Source of the DNA: Pseudomonas batumici
Lineage (GTDB): Bacteria > Pseudomonadota > Gammaproteobacteria > Pseudomonadales > Pseudomonadaceae
DNA length: 64,000 nt
NCBI RefSeq assembly: GCF_000820515.1
Contig: NZ_JXDG01000003.1
Span: forward strand, 372,001 to 436,000
Direction: 5' to 3'
Below the pieces are notes generated by a model, which worked only from the letters and a program-made list of their open reading frames with translations, searched no databases and was not told where the DNA came from. This document shows, piece after piece, positions 29,919 to 38,368 of this stretch (position 1 is the first letter of the stretch; each line of letters opens with the position of its first letter). The position numbers and the translations under genes were made by a program.

Positions 29919-30216
29919 GTCGCCCTCGATTGATTGAGAAGGGCGCCTTGGATTATTTAGAGCTCAGCACGTTGTCAATCTGCAAGTAATTCAGAGCCAC
30001 ATACGGAATGGTAAGCCTCCTGAATTCGAACGTTGTCGATCATTCCTTCCGTAGAGAATAGGCAGGAACCCGTCAAAAGCTGCCGTGGTGACAGGCAATA
30101 GACGACCCATAGCAGCCAGTCGGCATAACAGTTTTCAACCAATCGCCGGAACAATGTGGCTGCTTCACCCAACCCCTTCTCGTATCATCAGCGCCTTCGC
30201 ATCTGGAACGAACTGT

Positions 30217-31185
30217 GTGAAATCGCCAATTGGAAAAGCTCCGGCTGCCCCTGATGGGACGAAGTGGGACGTAGGCGAGGCTGTCAATCAGCTCTCGTGG
30301 GACGACTTGCGCATCATCAAGACGCTCAGTGATTGCGGCAATCGTTCGGCTACGGCCAAGAAGCTTGGCATCAATGTATCCACCGTTTCGCGCCGAGTTA
30401 CTCAAGTTGAGCGAACGCTCGGCATCGCGCTGTTCGATCACCGCAAATCAGGGTATCTGCTCACCGCCGAGGGTGCTGAACTGCGAGCACTCGCCGAGCG
30501 AGTGGAGCTGGATATCGTCAGCGTCACGCGGCGTGTTTCACGTTCAGGCCAAGGCCCCCTCGGGAAACTTCGAATTACCACCAGCGACTCGCTGCTGCTG
30601 TACTTCTTCACCCCCATCATCGCGGACTTCAAGGCCCTGAACGAGGGGATCACCATCGAGGTGCTGGTGGGCAATGAAACCCTTAGCCTCGCCCGGGATG
30701 AATCGGATATCGCGATTCGAGCGACGAGAAAACCTGCAGAAAGCCTGGTGGGACGTAAACTGGCGAACATTGCCTGGGCACCTTACTGCTGCGCCAAGCA
30801 GATGACTGCCTTGCCCCTTTTCGAAGAGGGCCAGGCATGGGTGTCATACTCCTCAGCGCTCGGTGGTTTGAAGGCGACAAGCTATGTCGAAAGCAGAGTC
30901 GCTGCTGAGCGCATAGCGTACCGTACCGATTCTGTTGCAGCAGCAAGTGCTGCAATCGCGGCGGGTCTGGGATTTGGATTCCTTCCCTGCATGTTGGGCG
31001 ACATAACCCCAGGGTTGGTACGCGCCGGCCCGGTGGTGCCAGAGCTTCAGGATGAGTTGTGGCTGCTGACTCACCAGGACATTCGAAAATCGTGGCGAGT
31101 CAAAGCATTCATGACCTTCTGCGCCGCTGCCGTGGCCAGTCAAAAGCCCTTGGTCGAGGGGCAATTGATACTCCCGGTCACCTAG
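30217..31185 (+). CDS. LysR-family transcriptional regulator
   Basis: About 322 residues: N-terminal winged helix-turn-helix (SWDDLRIIKTLSDCGNRSA, VSRRVTQVERTLGIALFDHR) and a C-terminal ligand-binding domain (KLRITTSDSLLLYFFTPIIA and GLGFGFLPCMLGD). No ATG fits the N-terminus. GTG at 30217 is my choice and leaves an unusual 24-residue N-terminal tail; the start is uncertain. It faces a RidA-like gene across 20 bases and likely regulates the neighbouring detoxification genes, but no operator was identified. Confidence 0.85.
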   Translation: MKSPIGKAPAAPDGTKWDVGEAVNQLSWDDLRIIKTLSDCGNRSATAKKLGINVSTVSRRVTQVERTLGIALFDHRKSGYLLTAEGAELRALAERVELDIVSVTRRVSRSGQGPLGKLRITTSDSLLLYFFTPIIADFKALNEGITIEVLVGNETLSLARDESDIAIRATRKPAESLVGRKLANIAWAPYCCAKQMTALPLFEEGQAWVSYSSALGGLKATSYVESRVAAERIAYRTDSVAAASAAIAAGLGFGFLPCMLGDITPGLVRAGPVVPELQDELWLLTHQDIRKSWRVKAFMTFCAAAVASQKPLVEGQLILPVT

Positions 31186-31205
31186 ATCGAAACCGGGAGT
31201 GCAGC

Positions 31206-31667
31206 TCAGATGTCTCGGGCGCCAATCACGGCCTTGCACACGATCTCAATCAGCTGCGGACGCTGGGCAAGTCTCGACACCCCAATGATATTGCTCGCGC
31301 ATTGAGGCCGCTCAGTGCCATAGGCCGCCTTGCGCACTTTGCCGACTACCGCGAACGCAGCGTCCATGTCCAGCACATAAAGCGTTTCCTCGACAACATC
31401 TTGCATAGTTGCGCCATACAAGGCGAGCAGCTTCGAAATGTTGTCGTAAGAGACCCGCATCTGCTCTCCCATCGAAGAGAAATCACTGGGCTTACCGTCG
31501 GCGTTCAGCGGCGCCGGGGCTACCAGATTACCTTCCTCATCATGGTTGAATTGACCTGATACATGGATCTCGTTTCCTACCCGCCGTGCCTGCGGATAGC
31601 CATACGCCTCTTCCCAGGAGACGCCCCAGTAGGCGGTCTGCTTGTTGAACGGTTGTGAAGCTGCCAT
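31206..31667 (-). CDS. RidA/YjgF/UK114-family protein
   Basis: A 153-residue RidA-like protein, recognised by GYPQARRVGNEIHVSGQFN, SMGEQMRVSYDNISKLLALYGATMQDVVEE-type middle and ASNIIGVSRLAQRPQLIEI. RidA members hydrolyse reactive enamine/imine intermediates; other subgroups serve in catabolic pathways. ATG at 31667 is preceded by CAGGAG. It converges on the LysR gene. Confidence 0.88.
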   Translation of the reverse strand: MAASQPFNKQTAYWGVSWEEAYGYPQARRVGNEIHVSGQFNHDEEGNLVAPAPLNADGKPSDFSSMGEQMRVSYDNISKLLALYGATMQDVVEETLYVLDMDAAFAVVGKVRKAAYGTERPQCASNIIGVSRLAQRPQLIEIVCKAVIGARDI

Positions 31668-31924
31668 TGCATTCTCCTGCACATGAGGGATCGGCTGATC
31701 CAAAAGGGTGGACGAATGCTAGCAGTGCAATCGAGTATTTTATGGCTCAAAAATGAGCCAGCATAAGCGCAAAAATGCGCCACCGACAGGCAACTTGTTT
31801 CGTTATCTTTTGCTCGCCCTCAGCAATGACGCTGAGGAGCGCACTCGTGGCTGCGGTGTTGCCTGCAAGGTGCGGGCCCCGAGACTTGTGCGACTGAACA
31901 TCTTCGAGCTGAAAGGAAACAAAA

Positions 31925-32611
31925 ATGAACAATCCTAAAACTGAAGTCCTGACTCCACTGAATAGCCAACTGATCTTCATCGACCACCAGCCCCAGATGG
32001 CCTTTGGCGTTCAGAGCATTGACCGGCAAACGCTGAAAAACAACACAGTTGCCTTGGCCAAGGCAGCGAAGATTTTTAATGTCCCCACCACCATCACCAC
32101 GGTTGAGACAGAAAGCTTCTCGGGTCACACCTATCCCGAGCTACTCGCTGTGTTTCCGGACGCCCCGCTGCTGGAGCGCACCTCCATGAATTCCTGGGAT
32201 GATCAGAAAGTACGCGACGCACTCAAGAGAAATGGTCGCAACAAGATCATCGTCTCCGGCTTGTGGACCGAGGTATGCAATGCCACCTTCGCCCTGTCGG
32301 CAATGAACGATGCCGGCTATGAAATCTATATGGTCGCAGACGCCTCGGGCGGCACCACCAAAGAAGCCCACGATTACGCCATGCAGCGCATGATCCAGGC
32401 CGGCGTGGTACCGGTGACCTGGCAGCAGGTGCTGCTGGAATGGCAACGGGACTGGAAGAACCGCGACACCTACGACGCCGTAATGGAACTGGTAAAGGAA
32501 CATTCCGGTGCATATGGCATGGGCGTCGACTACGCCTACACCATGGTGCACAAGGCGCCTGAGCGCGTTCAGCATGGCCCTACTTTGGCGCCTGTCGCTG
32601 CATCTGTCTGA
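31925..32611 (+). CDS. Isochorismatase-like cysteine hydrolase (YcaC type)
   Basis: A 228-residue isochorismatase-superfamily hydrolase. The first catalytic Asp is in LIFIDHQPQMAFG (D20) and the nucleophile is C118 in VSGLWTEVCNATFA; the C-terminal region DYAMQRMIQAGVVPVTWQQV is typical of the YcaC subfamily, whose substrate is unknown. AAGGAAAC precedes the ATG. Divergent from the RidA gene, with 257 bases between them. Confidence 0.87.
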   Translation: MNNPKTEVLTPLNSQLIFIDHQPQMAFGVQSIDRQTLKNNTVALAKAAKIFNVPTTITTVETESFSGHTYPELLAVFPDAPLLERTSMNSWDDQKVRDALKRNGRNKIIVSGLWTEVCNATFALSAMNDAGYEIYMVADASGGTTKEAHDYAMQRMIQAGVVPVTWQQVLLEWQRDWKNRDTYDAVMELVKEHSGAYGMGVDYAYTMVHKAPERVQHGPTLAPVAASV

Positions 32612-32775
32612 GCCATCGCCAGCCCCTGCCCCAGGGGCTGTTCACAGACTTGTGAAGGGTGCGCAGTCGACTGAACCGAGTCAACGAGCCTGGCCTGGAA
32701 CCTCAAAGGACTTCCAACGCCCAGCGCTGCTCGAGTCAGGCGCTCGCATCCTGTTACCTGGATTGATGGATGTGT

Positions 32776-33177
32776 ATGAACAAGGACAAATCTACCGTGC
32801 TGGCGACTCTCACACTGGCTTCAACAGGACGACTCAAATCCTGGCAGATAAGAACTGCCAAACAACTGATGCTGGACAGGCTGGATACCGGCATTTCTGT
32901 GACTGAACTAGCCGAAGCTTGCGCGTTGTCGCGCAGTCACTTCTCCCGCATGTTCAAGGAAAGCACCCGGATGTCCCCGCAGCGATGGTTGCGTGAACAG
33001 CGGGTCATGAAGAGCAGAGAGTTATTGAAGGCTTCCACGAAGTTGCTCACAGAGATCGCACTGGAATGCGGCTTCTGCGATCAATCTCACTTCTGCCGCA
33101 CATTCGTGAAAGCTGAAGGCATGACACCGAAAGCTTGGCAGCAACAAGCAATCTGCCCGATTCCGGTCGCTGCTTGA
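32776..33177 (+). CDS. Short AraC-family regulator (DNA-binding domain only)
   Basis: About 133 residues containing just the two helix-turn-helix motifs of AraC proteins: ISVTELAEACALSRSHFSRM and LLTEIALECGFCDQSHFCRTF, ending in GMTPKAWQQQ. The effector domain is absent, as in MarA/SoxS-type regulators. The start is not certain: ATG at 32776 or two codons earlier at 32770. It may drive the adjoining ohr and esterase genes. Confidence 0.83.
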   Translation: MNKDKSTVLATLTLASTGRLKSWQIRTAKQLMLDRLDTGISVTELAEACALSRSHFSRMFKESTRMSPQRWLREQRVMKSRELLKASTKLLTEIALECGFCDQSHFCRTFVKAEGMTPKAWQQQAICPIPVAA

Positions 33178-33356
33178 AACGGTAAGGCATTACCAGCGCG
33201 CGGGCGATCCCAAGCGGACTGAGATGTAACCCCCTTGAAAATCAATTTGTTACTGCTACAGACGAGTCTTTAAAAAACTTGCGCACTAAGTTATTGCGCC
33301 ACAATTTATGTTGCTAACAACTCCCCCTACGAAAACATTCAAAAGTGAGGAAAGCC

Positions 33357-33776
33357 ATGAAAGTTCTCTATACCGCAGTCGCAACCGCAACCGGTGGTCG
33401 TGATGGCCGAGCCATCTCCAGCGACAAGAACCTCGACGTGAAACTGACCACTCCGAAGGAATTGGGCGGTGCCGGTGGTGATGCCACCAACCCTGAGCAA
33501 CTGTTCGCCGCGGGTTACTCGGCCTGCTTCATCAGTGCACTGAAGTTCGTCGCCAGCCAGAGCAAACGCAGCATTCCAGCCGACGCCTCGATCACTGCGC
33601 GGGTCGGCATTGGCCAGATCCCAGGCGGCTTTGGCCTGGATATCGACCTGAACATCAACCTGCCAGGCCTGGAGCAAGCCGATGCACAAGCGTTGGTGGG
33701 GGCGGCCCACCAAGTGTGCCCGTACTCCAACGCAACCCGTGGCAACGTCGATGTCCGTCTGCACGTCACCGTCTAA
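33357..33776 (+). CDS. Ohr-family organic hydroperoxide resistance peroxidase
   Basis: A 139-residue OsmC/Ohr protein that reduces organic hydroperoxides. The two redox cysteines are present: C57 in AAGYSACFISALKF and C121 in AHQVCPYSNATRGN. GAGGAAAG precedes the ATG at 33357; a GTG four codons earlier is less likely. Two TTGCGC words 15 bases apart upstream (33279 and 33294) could be part of an OhrR-like operator, but no OhrR gene is in the window. Confidence 0.93.
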   Translation: MKVLYTAVATATGGRDGRAISSDKNLDVKLTTPKELGGAGGDATNPEQLFAAGYSACFISALKFVASQSKRSIPADASITARVGIGQIPGGFGLDIDLNINLPGLEQADAQALVGAAHQVCPYSNATRGNVDVRLHVTV

Positions 33777-33808
33777 CTTCCCGCCTCACCAGAAACAGGA
33801 GATATGAA

Positions 33809-34822
33809 ATGAACGCTTTGACCAAAACACTCGTTGGCTCGCTCCTTGCCTTGTCGATCGGTAACGCATTCGCTGACTCTGGCGTCGAACACAACACCCA
33901 GGCATTCCTCGATGCATTGAACTCAGGCAGTGGTAAACCCATCGAGCAGCTTTCGTCGAAGGACGCCCGCGCGGTACTGACCGGCGCTCAGGCCGGGGTA
34001 AAACTGACACTGCCCAAGGCGGATGTCAGCGAGAAAACCATCACCGTCGACGGCCAGGACATCAGCTTGACCATCGTGCGTCCGGCGGGTGTGAAGGGAA
34101 CCTTGCCTGTGTTCATGTACTTCCACGGCGGTGGTTGGGTGCTCGGCGACTTCCCGACCCATGAGCGCCTGGTGCGCGATCTGGTCGTCGGGTCCGGGGC
34201 GGTGGCGGTGTTCGTCAATTACACCCCGTCCCCTGAAGCGCACTACCCGACGGCGATCAACCAGGCCTACGGGGCAACCAAATGGGTGGCCGAGCACGGC
34301 AAGGAAATCAATGTCGACGGTAAGCGCCTGGCGGTAGCGGGCAACAGCGTCGGCGGCAACATGGCAGCCGTGGTCAGCCTGATGGCCAAGGATAAAGGTA
34401 CCCCGGCCATTAAGTACCAGGTGCTGCTGTGGCCAGTGACCGACGCCAACTTCGAGACAGCGTCGTACAACCAGTACGCCGAGGGGCACTTCCTCACCAA
34501 GAACATGATGAAGTGGTTCTGGGACAACTACACCACCGATCCCAAGCAACGTGCCGAGATCTACGCCTCGCCGCTGCGCGCTACCACTGAGCAGTTGAAA
34601 GGCCTGCCGCCAGCGTTGGTCCAGACCGCGAGTGCCGATGTGCTGCGTGACGAAGGGGAAGCCTACGCGCGTAAACTGGACCAAGCCGGCGTGCCGGTCA
34701 CTGCGGCGCGCTACAACGGCATGATCCATGACTACGGCTTGCTGAACGTGGTCAGCCAGGTTCCGGCGGTACGTTCTGCAATGCTGCAGGCTTCCGAAGA
34801 GCTGAAAGTTCATTTGAAGTGA
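33809..34822 (+). CDS. Secreted alpha/beta hydrolase (esterase/lipase, HSL type)
   Basis: A 337-residue hydrolase with a signal peptide (TLVGSLLALSIGNAFA). The oxyanion motif HGGGW is at residues 106-110, the nucleophile Ser180 lies in GNSVGG, and Asp and His candidates lie in ASADVLRDEG and MIHDYGLLN. These match the hormone-sensitive-lipase esterase family. ATG at 33809 has AGGAG upstream. It follows ohr by 32 bases, so the two are probably co-transcribed. Confidence 0.9.
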   Translation: MNALTKTLVGSLLALSIGNAFADSGVEHNTQAFLDALNSGSGKPIEQLSSKDARAVLTGAQAGVKLTLPKADVSEKTITVDGQDISLTIVRPAGVKGTLPVFMYFHGGGWVLGDFPTHERLVRDLVVGSGAVAVFVNYTPSPEAHYPTAINQAYGATKWVAEHGKEINVDGKRLAVAGNSVGGNMAAVVSLMAKDKGTPAIKYQVLLWPVTDANFETASYNQYAEGHFLTKNMMKWFWDNYTTDPKQRAEIYASPLRATTEQLKGLPPALVQTASADVLRDEGEAYARKLDQAGVPVTAARYNGMIHDYGLLNVVSQVPAVRSAMLQASEELKVHLK

Positions 34823-34869
34823 CCCCCCACTCAAGATCGGAGATGTATGCCATGAACAGGTAATCACCG

Positions 34870-34914
34870 CCGGAAACGAAAAACCCGCTAAACAGCGGGC
34901 TTTTTCGTTTCCGG
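34870..34914 (+). terminator. Long bidirectional terminator after the esterase gene
   Basis: CCGGAAACGAAAAACCCGCT, loop AAAC, then its near-perfect complement with one extra C: about 20 bp of stem with internal A and T tracts. Confidence 0.88.
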
Positions 34915-35017
34915 TTGGCATTGGGGTACGCGCTCCAGACCGGAAAATCGCAGTACCCCTAACATACCCTCGGGGAAGGGGGATTTTGTTGGACCCCGAT
35001 GGAGGGTCCTGGAACGA

Positions 35018-35044
35018 AAAAACCCGCCAAAGGGCGGGTTTCGG
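35018..35044 (-). terminator. Terminator of tRNA-Thr
   Basis: Read on the minus strand, CCCGCC, loop CTTT, GGCGGG is followed by TTTTTT, 41 bases after the tRNA 3' end. Confidence 0.8.
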
Positions 35045-35084
35045 GGCTTCCAGAGCATTCGCTGGAATGCAATGGAGCCTAATA

Positions 35085-35160
<76 letters not shown>

Positions 35161-35174
35161 GTGCTAGGGCGACG

Positions 35175-35202
35175 ATTATAGCGATTGAGGGGGTTCTGTA
35201 AA
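35175..35202 (-). promoter_or_regulatory. tRNA-Thr promoter
   Basis: On the minus strand TTTACA, a 16-base spacer, then TATAAT ending 15 bases before the tRNA. Confidence 0.75.
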
Positions 35203-35378
35203 CCCCTGATATCTGACTATTTTTGCAGGGCCTGCCGCAAAGGGATCCGCCTGTGACGACAATCCAGGGCATTGTCCTGGCCGGTCGATCGCGCTGGCAG
35301 GATAACCGCCTGCCGTGTCACCGGATTCAGACGGATACCCTGTTCCACTTACAGGCCTCGAGACAGCCCCAGGTCCTG

Positions 35379-36620
35379 TCAAACCCCGCTTTTTATCGCT
35401 TTGATCAACGCCTCACTCAACACCTGCGCCGGCCCCACTTGCACGCTCTGGGTGTAGAACGGTGGCAGGTTTTGCGCCAGCTCCGACAGCGCCTGCGCCG
35501 TGGTGTCTCCCGGTAGCAGCACATATTGCAGGTTCGACGGGTAGCTCTGCGGCACCGGCCCTTCCATGGTCGAGCCGTAGGCGCCCAAGGTCATCACGGC
35601 TTGTGCCGTGGTCGGGTCCGGCGCATAGAGGAACACGAAGGTGCCGTATTTCGGATGGGTGAGGTATTGCTCGGCCTCGGCACGCACCGCGGGGTCCTTG
35701 TCGTTCATCAAGGTCCAGCGCATCACCGCGTAACCACGGGTGGTCTCCATGAAGGCGGTGCGGATCGGCGATTGGCTTTCGTTGCCGCCCAGGCACACCA
35801 GCAGGTTGCCGAACGGGTCGAGCAACGCCACCGAGTTGAACACACCCGCCTGTTGCGCCGTCTTGAGCAGTGGCGGGGCCAGTTCAGGGCCAGGGTCGCG
35901 TGGATTGGGCGCGGTGACGCTCAGCGCGTACGGGCTCAGGGCCAGCAGCGCCTTGCGCACCGGGCTGTTGGGCGGCAGGGTGGCGGGGTTCTTCAAGTGC
36001 GCAGGGTCGACGCCGCTGTTGTTGCTGGCCTCACGCACGGTATTGACGCTCGCGTCGAAGATCGAGGCGGTCAGGTAATACGCCGCGGAATCGATGCTTT
36101 GGCCACCAAATACCGGTGTCTTGGAGCCCTGGTAAGCGCGGTCGACCGGAGGTTTGACGGCGTAATAGGCCCAGGTTTTTTCCGCCTGCTGACGAAGCTT
36201 CGGCGGCAGGGAAGGGAAGTTGAACTCGCTGTTGTAGTTGATCCCGGCATAGCTGTCGATGGCGCTGACCGCGACGTTGAAACCGGCGGTGAGCAAGGAA
36301 CCGGCGCACATCGCGCAAGGGTCCAGGGTCGTCACGATGGTCAGTTGTGCGGGCGGCGGCAGCTTGAGTTCGGCGGCGTTGGCGTAGTACCAGTCCACCA
36401 GTTGCCGCTCACCGTGGGCCGTCGGGTCGTGGGGTAGGAAATAGGGCTTGGCGCTACCCGGAAACGGCATCAGCACGTTGTTGTGCATGGCGGCGATCAC
36501 TGTGCCGGTGGCGTTGTCGATGATGGCGCCACCGACGGCGAAAGTCTGTTGCAGTGCGGCGAGTATGGATTGGTTGGCGACGAGATCTACGGCTTCCTGT
36601 GCGCTCTTCACTGTGCTCAT
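35379..36620 (-). CDS. Cytidine/deoxycytidylate deaminase-like protein with C-terminal extension
   Basis: A 413-residue protein. The first half is a zinc deaminase fold with His69-Gly-Glu71 (PTAHGERQL) and the PCAMC site (C102, C105), so zinc ligands and the catalytic Glu are present. N-terminal TFAVGGAIIDNATGTVIAA also fits the family. The second half (about residues 180-413) is unassigned. Ordinary nucleoside deaminases are about 150 residues, so this is a much larger protein; the substrate is unknown. There is no signal peptide. Confidence 0.78.
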   Translation of the reverse strand: MSTVKSAQEAVDLVANQSILAALQQTFAVGGAIIDNATGTVIAAMHNNVLMPFPGSAKPYFLPHDPTAHGERQLVDWYYANAAELKLPPPAQLTIVTTLDPCAMCAGSLLTAGFNVAVSAIDSYAGINYNSEFNFPSLPPKLRQQAEKTWAYYAVKPPVDRAYQGSKTPVFGGQSIDSAAYYLTASIFDASVNTVREASNNSGVDPAHLKNPATLPPNSPVRKALLALSPYALSVTAPNPRDPGPELAPPLLKTAQQAGVFNSVALLDPFGNLLVCLGGNESQSPIRTAFMETTRGYAVMRWTLMNDKDPAVRAEAEQYLTHPKYGTFVFLYAPDPTTAQAVMTLGAYGSTMEGPVPQSYPSNLQYVLLPGDTTAQALSELAQNLPPFYTQSVQVGPAQVLSEALIKAIKSGV

Positions 36621-36966
36621 GTTGCTCCGCTCCTTGCTGTCCTTTTCACCGGAAGATTCCGGCGTTTTCAGACAATAGTTCAGGACGCTTCAAACACAAG
36701 GACGGTGGGAGGCCTTGGTACTGATGGCAGGCGGTTATGTGCTTTCGCTAGAACGCTTATGCACAACGAATTGGTCGATGAAACAAATAATCAGCTAATT
36801 TGTGGAGCGGTTCTCATTTGTTCGCAACTCGCTGTTTTTCAGGTGTTTTTATTGGGTGAGTGAAAAGTGACCAGTCGCGCTTTTGCTCCGCAGAGGCCGT
36901 TTTCAGCGGTTGTCGGCTAAAAGCATCAACAGAGTTATCCACAGGCTGTGGGATGTCATGTGACCG
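36621..36966. other. Intergenic region upstream of the deaminase-like gene
   Basis: About 345 bases with no gene. It should contain the deaminase promoter on the minus strand, but no clear one was found. A consensus DnaA box TTATCCACA is at 36935-36943. Confidence 0.5.
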
Positions 36967-38178
36967 TTAGTCGCGCTCTGCCAGCAGCATCAGGTTGCGT
37001 GGGGTCAGCGGGCTTTCGCAGAACTGGCCCAGGCGAACGCCGTAACCCTGTTCTTCGAGAAACAGTGCACGGTCGAGCACCAGCCAGAGTTCCAGTGGGC
37101 GGCGGAACAGGCCACGGACCAGTTCCAGGTTGCGCACCTGTGCCAGCCGTTGCCAGCCCGCGGCCTCCAGTTCTGCCCAATTCTGTTCGCCCACTGTGGA
37201 TAACGTCTTGAGCGCGGCCAGGTCGCGGCAGTAGTCGGCGAAGGGCTTGTCGAGCCAGGCGCTGGGCAGCGAGGGCGTGGGCAGGTAGTCGTCGGTTTGC
37301 CGCAGACGGCGTTGCAGCAGGTCGAACGCCAGGCGGCGGGCCATGGAGCGGTCGCGCTGGCGACGCACCCGGGCACCGGCGGTGACGGTTTCGCTCAGGG
37401 GCAGGGCGAGGTCGTCCAGTGATAGAGGCAGGGCCGAGGCCTTGGCGGCGGCGGACAGAGGCTGGTAGTCGGCAGTGCTGATGCGGTTGTAGCAGCAGGG
37501 GGCAATCGCCAGTTGCCGGCAGCCGGCGCCGCTGGCGAGTTGCATCAGGCGCACGTGCAGGTCGCCGCAGGCGTGGAGGGCCACCGGGGTGTGGTCGGCG
37601 CTCAGGCGGGCGGCGGCATCAACGGCCAGGACATCTTGTTGGAGGTGGGTGACCGGCAGGCGATGGTGCTGGCTGAGCTGCTGGCCGCTGGCGATCAGGG
37701 CCGGGTCGTATTCCAGGCAGGTCAGGTATTGGCCGGGTTGCAGCAGGCGGCGCCCGAGATGGCCTTTACCGGAGCACCAGTCGAGCCAGTGGGTGGGTGA
37801 TTGAGCGAAGTCGAGGCGGGCGGCGAAGGCTTCGATCTGTTGCCATTTGCGCCCGGGGACGTCGACGTTCAGACGCTGATGGGCAGGGGGCAGGGCGCTG
37901 TCGGGGAGTGTTCCGATTGCGGCCAGCGCCGCGGACTCGGCCGCCAGCGCGGGAAAGGGCGCGGGGGCGGTGAGGTGTTCCGGGTGGTTGTGGCTGGCTT
38001 CGGCGTCGTCGAGGCTGCGTTGGCGTAGCCAGGCGGAGAGTTCCGGGTGTTGGGTTTCCCACGGCAGGTGCAGGTGGGTGAAGGGGCGCGGGCGCCAGAG
38101 GTGCTGGTGCGCCGACAGGAATGCGTCCAGGGCCTTGAAGCGGGTTTGGAGGGCGGGGCCTTGGAGGATTGCAGGCAT
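36967..38178 (-). CDS. SAM-dependent methyltransferase, uncharacterised
   Basis: A 403-residue protein with a methyltransferase motif I (HWLDWCSGKGHLGRRLL), an acidic residue at the end of the next strand (YLTCLEYDPAL), and HACGDLHVRLMQLA plus APCCYNRIS further on, which resembles the RNA/protein methyltransferase family with a CCYN motif. The N-terminal 100 residues are helical. Substrate unknown. ATG at 38178; the longer frame runs through a REP element and is unlikely. Confidence 0.75.
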   Translation of the reverse strand: MPAILQGPALQTRFKALDAFLSAHQHLWRPRPFTHLHLPWETQHPELSAWLRQRSLDDAEASHNHPEHLTAPAPFPALAAESAALAAIGTLPDSALPPAHQRLNVDVPGRKWQQIEAFAARLDFAQSPTHWLDWCSGKGHLGRRLLQPGQYLTCLEYDPALIASGQQLSQHHRLPVTHLQQDVLAVDAAARLSADHTPVALHACGDLHVRLMQLASGAGCRQLAIAPCCYNRISTADYQPLSAAAKASALPLSLDDLALPLSETVTAGARVRRQRDRSMARRLAFDLLQRRLRQTDDYLPTPSLPSAWLDKPFADYCRDLAALKTLSTVGEQNWAELEAAGWQRLAQVRNLELVRGLFRRPLELWLVLDRALFLEEQGYGVRLGQFCESPLTPRNLMLLAERD

Positions 38179-38238
38179 TTGGGGTTCCGAGTTGGCGTCT
38201 TCGCGGATAAACGCCAATGTAAAGCAGCCATGGAACCT

Positions 38239-38309
38239 GTGGGAGCCGGCTTTCTGGCGGTGACGGTGGTGAATGTTACACCGCAATCGCCAGCAAGCCG
38301 GCTCCTACA
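38239..38309. repeat. REP pair (inverted) between methyltransferase and ABC genes
   Basis: GTGGGAGCCGGCTTTCTGGC (38239-38258) and the opposite-facing GCCAGCAAGCCGGCTCCTAC (38289-38308) form a divergent pair with about 30 bases between. The second copy is the standard form; the first has mismatches. Confidence 0.85.
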
Positions 38310-38368
38310 AGAGACCGCGTTCAGTCTGTTTATCCGCAGGGGATTTTAGGTCCTCCGCGCAAGCACGT

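Noticed and set aside
29890-30100. A second copy of the tRNA-Ile2 3' end marking the right edge of an island.
   Set aside because: I looked for GGTTCAAGTCCGTGT and GGGCCCACCA in this interval and saw none, so the right boundary is only approximate.
33279-33299. Two TTGCGC words upstream of ohr as an OhrR operator.
   Set aside because: The words are a direct pair rather than a clear palindrome and no OhrR gene is nearby, so I did not list it as a feature.
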